Assembly: GCF_000499845.2 (NCBI RefSeq)
Contig: NC_023758.2
Location: 31,774,069 to 31,838,068, forward strand
Reading direction: 5' to 3'
Source: Phaseolus vulgaris
Taxonomy: Eukaryota; Streptophyta; Magnoliopsida; Fabales; Fabaceae
Length of the DNA: 64,000 nucleotides
Shown: positions 59,528 through 64,000 of the stretch, piece by piece
Numbering within the stretch: the stretch's first letter is position 1
How the letters are laid out: each line of letters begins with the position of its first letter
Position numbers and translations under genes: made by a program
The notes under the pieces: model-generated
Told to the model about the DNA's origin: nothing
The model's input: the letters and a program-made list of their open reading frames with translations, nothing else
Databases searched by the model: none

Positions 59528-60344
59528 AAACAGGAAGCACTTTCCTACAGATTTTTCACACCAATCCCCGTTCACACAACGTCATCGTTTCATTCCTTCC
59601 AAATTGTCTCCATCACCTATATAGCATAAACTCCCTCGGATAATACGAACATATATATAATTTTCTTTTATCTATGACACATTCATATATTTTATAATTA
59701 TAAATTATATAAATTAATAATAAAAATTTATACATATAAATAAATATGTTTCAGTTTTTTTTAAATAAAAAAATATTTTTTATTACGGATTCAAAATGAT
59801 TTGTTCAATATTTTTATAATCATACTAAAAGTTTATACAATAAATTTAAGTTTTTAAAAAATTATTATATATTTTTTTTTTAAATTATTAAAATTATCAT
59901 AAATCTAACAAATAACTTTTAAATTAAATTTTTTATAGATATATATTTTATGAATATATGTTTTATGAATGTGATACGAATTTCTCTAGTAGGAATATAC
60001 CATTTAAGAAAATGTCTGAAACTCGTAAGTCACCTCCTTCCTCTCTTGCACACCAAAATTACTTCACTGCCCTCGCTTAGCTACTGTATCCCTACATAAT
60101 TAAGCATTGATTTGGATAATTATTGCATGTCAGTAGTGCAAACTTCAAATTCAAAACCTAGTACCATCGTTTGAGAAAAAAGTACATGAGATGCTTTTTT
60201 CCCCAAAGTTTTGGGAAAATCTCAAGCACATTTTACAATTTTTTTATTTTTGCCTTCTTAGATTTATTTTTACAAGCTATACGATATAATTGGAAAAAAA
60301 ATACGATGAATGTTAACTAAGTTTAACAAAACCTAGGATTTAGA
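59528..60344. other. Intergenic, upstream of the ERF gene
   Basis: AT-rich beyond 59640. No gene or repeat recognised. Confidence 0.5.
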
Positions 60345-60737
60345 CACTACAAGAAAATCATGAAATATAAACTAATTTTTAGAGACCAAAATAATTAGTT
60401 GTAATAGTAACTAAATTATAAACCATTTTAGAAACTAAACAAAAAATTGGTTTATAAATTAGTTTCTATTATTGTTAAATAGTTTCTAAATTGGTATCTA
60501 ATTAGCAACCAAGGTTTTAGAGATCAAATTTAGAAACTAAATATTTGGTAGTTAAAACCTTAGTTGTTAATTAGATACCAATTTAGAAACTATTTAACAA
60601 TAATAGAAAATAATAAAAACTAATTTAGAAACCAATTTTTTGTTTAGTTTCTAAAATGGTATCTAATTTAGTTATTATTGCAACTAATTATTTTGGTCTC
60701 TAAATATTGGTTTCTATTTCATAATTTTCTTGTAGTG
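60345..60737. mobile_element. CACTA-type MITE, 393 bp, best preserved copy
   Basis: Starts CACTACAAGAAAATCATGAA and ends with its reverse complement TTCATAATTTTCTTGTAGTG (one base differs). The two halves are inverted copies built on TAGTTTCTAAATTGGTATCT and AGATACCAATTTAGAAACTA, so a transcript would fold into one long hairpin. Flanks AGA and AGG fit a 3-bp duplication with one change. No transposase. This copy is used as the reference for the copies at 32603, 34835, 35860 and 42975. Confidence 0.9.
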
Positions 60738-60813
60738 AGGGTTATATATATGAAAAATCATTTAAATACGTCTAGTTTACAATCAAAAGAAAATAAGTGT
60801 TTTACTTAATAAA

Positions 60814-60815
<2 letters not shown>

Positions 60816-60846
<31 letters not shown>
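60816..60846. repeat. (AT)n microsatellite
   Basis: About 15 perfect AT units shortly after the MITE. Confidence 0.95.
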
Positions 60847-60851
<5 letters not shown>

Positions 60852-63800
60852 GAAAAAAAAGTCTAAGAATTACATAAGTTACGAAATATTTATAGAAAAA
60901 ATTTGTAGAATATTTTTAAAGCGTAAATGTAAGTCATCTTTTTTTTATTGAGTTAAGTTTGTGAGACTCGGACAGGTCTCTTAAATGGTGTGTCTGTATC
61001 AGACACACACGTATCAATTGAAACATACTTGTGTATATAAATCTTTATTATCAAATTATCATAGTTTTATAATATATAAATCTATATTCCTGTGTACATT
61101 TTAAAAATTATACATATCTTTGTATCTGTATCCATGTCATATTTTGTAGTAGTGTAATTTTTTCATTTAAATAAAATTACGTATTTATAGTCCTAAATTA
61201 AAAATATATAACGCCAATTCAACCAATGGCATGATTTGTTAATGGCATATTCCTTATACCTTACATAGCACATATCTTTAGAAATAGCTAATTAATTTTT
61301 TTTTACAACAATATTTGACACTTAAAAAATTATTATTTTATTTTAAAAAAAACGATTAGAATGTTAAATGAGTTAATTGTTTTTGCACAGTGATTGTTAT
61401 TTTTTGATTGAGAGGGGGAAATGAGAAAAAGGAAAGAGGGAGCATGTTGGCAAAAAGTCAAAGGCAATAAAGAGAGGAGGGATAGTAGAAGCAAGATTGG
61501 TGATTATTTAATTTAATGAAATAGATGTATTAAAGGGTTGAAGAATTGCACTTGATGATGAGGAAAAGGGAATTTGGTGAAAAAGAAGAGGGTGCAAGAA
61601 TTTTGATTGTATGGTTTATTAGGGATTAAGATTTGACAGCTTTGTGGTCACAACAGAGGGTCCATATCGATGACCTCTTCACTGCATCACCCAACGAGAA
61701 AACCCTACTTTTGCAATTTATTGCAGCCATATATCAGAACGTGATGAGAGAGGTCAGAAGGTGTCATTCCAAAAAGGTCCTTTTCTCCCTCAGAACCACG
61801 CGTTTCCTACACTAACACGTATCATTGCCCTTCTCTTACCAGTAACATTTAATTCCCTCTAAATAAATCAAACTAACCCTTTTTCTTTTATCTTTCTACT
61901 TTCTACAAAATAAATATCATTATAAAATAAATATATTTATTTTAGAAATATCTGACGATTCTTCGATCAACATTTCATAGTTTATAAATGATTGTAAATT
62001 TTATCTTATAAATGAATATTATAAGTGTAGTATTATGGATTGAGTTCGATGTGATACGTTGAAAAATCATTTGTAGATTTTGTCTTGAAGGATTTTTGTT
62101 CGTACCAAGCATAGAAATCCTAAAAAATCAACATGTAAGTGGAGAAGAACATTTATTATCGAAGAGGGTCAAAAATAAGGCCAAAGGTAGAGAAGGAAGA
62201 ATAATATATATACCAGAGAAATCACAAGGGAGAAACAGATAACACACTCGGCTAAGAGTACACTTTACACTATATGGTATATATTTAAAATTGTCAATTA
62301 TATTTAAAATTGTCAATTATATTTAAAATTTACTTCTTAATATGGTATCAAAGTCATTTATAATGTATATTATTTAGAATAAATATTAACTCGAATATTG
62401 AAAAAGGAGGGTGTGGGGGATGGGACGAGGAAGAATAAGAAATAGTAGAGTGATGCATGGTGATGTTTCTTGTTGGGTGGGTTTTAGCATCCACTTGACA
62501 CATGTCAAAGAAAAGCATTGAGCTAAAAACGAAGAGGCATTGAGAATGGTTTGTTTTGTTTGAAGAAGTGTTCATATTTCGTATGGTGTGATAAAGCATT
62601 GATACGGGATGAACGCTGGGTATTGTTGTGTTGACTTTCAAAGGTGGCAGAGATAACAGCAACGTGTCTATGCCACCTATCTTGAAATGGAACCGTAGCA
62701 TTGAATGTGACAGCGATACTTTTTAAGCTATTTCCTGTTGAAGACATACCAAGTGAATTAGTGAATAGTGACAAAATATTTTCCCACAAAAAGGAAAAAG
62801 AAGCAATCATGTATTTGTACAAGTAGTGGTATATAGAGGGTTTGTGCAAGACAGACATGGGGAATGAAGGCATTATTATAGTGATGGGTGTGAGAGTTAT
62901 TAATCATGTGTAAGAAAAACGAAACTCAAATTGTGCGCACGCAGTTTGAACCAAATGGTGAAACCAAGTTTTTGATGAGTTAGTTAGAGGAGGTGAATTG
63001 TTCAAGTGAGTGGTATGGGGAGCACATGGTGATTCCCCCCTTTTTCTTCTCATAGATGTTAGCTTTTGATCTCAACCAAGCTTTTAGACCCTAATTTTTT
63101 CATACAAAATCATCAATGTCTATATGCACCTGTCAACGTGTAGGAGTGGGCAAGAGAGCTTTATGTCATCATCTTTTGTTCAATAAAAAGGATAAAAAGT
63201 CCCTACAACACAATTTAATTATCAAGAAATTGTATTCATTTATACAATTTTAGTGTATTTGAATTGATGATACAATTAAATATTATTTCAGTTAAGAGAT
63301 GTCTTTTAATTAGAGTATTTACTGAAATGATATCCTTGCAAGCTTCATTAATTGAGTATAAGAAAATAATAGTTTCTTTTACAAAAGATATTCTGATGTT
63401 TAAGCCAAATATAATAAATATAGTGTAAAATATGAGTTATTGTTCTCCTTTATGAGATCATCTTCTTTTTCTTATATACAATAATATTTTTCTTCCTTTA
63501 TTTTATTTATAATTTTATTTTAAATTATATTCCTAAATAAATTACAATCTTACATATACTATCAATCTCTTTAACGTCCTCTCCTCTCCATCCTCTCCTC
63601 TCCATGAGATCCATCTCAATCCATAACTTCACAAATATAAATAAATTTAAACTAAAATTATATAAAGTAATCCTTACCCACTTTGATAATTTATAAAAAT
63701 GATTTATTTTAAAAAGTAAAAGATAAAAGTAGATGAAAATAGTAAAAATTGGATGAAAATGGTAAAAATTGGTGAGAATTATGGAGCGGAAGGCACGGAT

Positions 63801-64000
63801 TGATGATTGAATTGGAAGAGGCGTGCAGTGTGGATGATTGGTGTGATCGATGGGAAAGTGAGAAAGTGAAGGAAGAGTGGTAGGCATGAAGGTGGGGACA
63901 ATGCATTAAAGGCGTAAAGGTGTTTCTGAAAAGGCATGCTATGTGAGCGACACCACTCGTGAACCCTTCTTCTTCAATTTATTTTTTTCTTCCACCACCA
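60847..64000. other. Gene-free end of the window
   Basis: No gene is supported. A 19-bp tandem (TATTTAAAATTGTCAATTA) lies at 62282-62330. A TGGTATCAAAGTC word at 62343-62355 resembles an LTR-element primer-binding site but no LTR was found before it. Frames at 61633-61815, 62354-62873 and 63525-63906 have no domains. The purine-rich tract 61410-61600 and more balanced base content at 62430-62890 could belong to an unannotated transcript. Confidence 0.45.

Noticed and set aside
62343..62355. TGGTATCAAAGTC resembling a Copia primer-binding site
   Set aside because: No LTR end (CA) directly before it, no gag after it and no second LTR; may be an old remnant but cannot be supported.
62354..62873. 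Two overlapping minus-strand frames of about 115 codons
   Set aside because: No domain, no convincing start context or codon pattern; left as unannotated sequence.
1..64000. CRISPR arrays, bacterial operons, rRNA genes and known microRNA precursors
   Set aside because: None found; the palindrome arrays at 16.9 and 18.0 kb are inverted-repeat units in a plant element, not CRISPR, and I saw no mature sequence of the common plant microRNAs I checked by eye.

Overview
The window reads as nuclear DNA of a dicot plant, most likely a legume. Genes are split by short GT-AG introns and code for plant-only families (ADNT1-type carrier, group III WRKY, R3-MYB, ERF). They are separated by long AT-rich tracts filled with plant retroelements and MITEs. 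The legume call rests on the carrier and repeat types and is an inference. No bacterial, organellar or viral block was seen.

Layout. 1-334: end of an IRQ-type coiled-coil (NETWORKED-like) gene. 1781-5450 (-): eight-exon mitochondrial adenine nucleotide carrier, with a tandem duplication in intron 4. 8391-15715 (-): an L1-like LINE, decayed by stops and frameshifts and split by a 1171-bp solo LTR with a perfect 5-bp target duplication. 16798-18168: a foldback element whose arms carry arrays of short palindromes. 18886-19435: small plant-specific protein gene with an apparent 1-nt frameshift. 22609-25075: eight-exon SEH1 nucleoporin gene. 27836-29384 (-): group III WRKY gene. 29.7-37.4 kb: gene-poor, with a large direct duplication and a CACTA-type MITE family. 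37461-39400 (-): three-exon R3-MYB gene (CPC/TRY/ETC type), assembled here from exons too small to appear as long open frames. 45249-47636: Copia-type element without pol, whose ORF ends in a coiled coil resembling a host NET1-type protein. 49509-53181: Gypsy-type element with most of pol deleted. 53864-54385: small secreted basic protein. 55703-56252: non-autonomous Mutator-like element with a 9-bp target duplication. 58251-59219 (-): ERF061/062-type factor with an unusual AP2 residue. 60345-60737: the best preserved copy of the CACTA-type MITE.

The host genes do not form a pathway. They are independent single-gene loci: mitochondrial nucleotide exchange, nuclear pore, and three transcription regulators. 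The most unusual structures are the foldback element with nested hairpins, the Copia-like element with a probable captured host exon, and the MITE insertion dated by an empty paralogous site.
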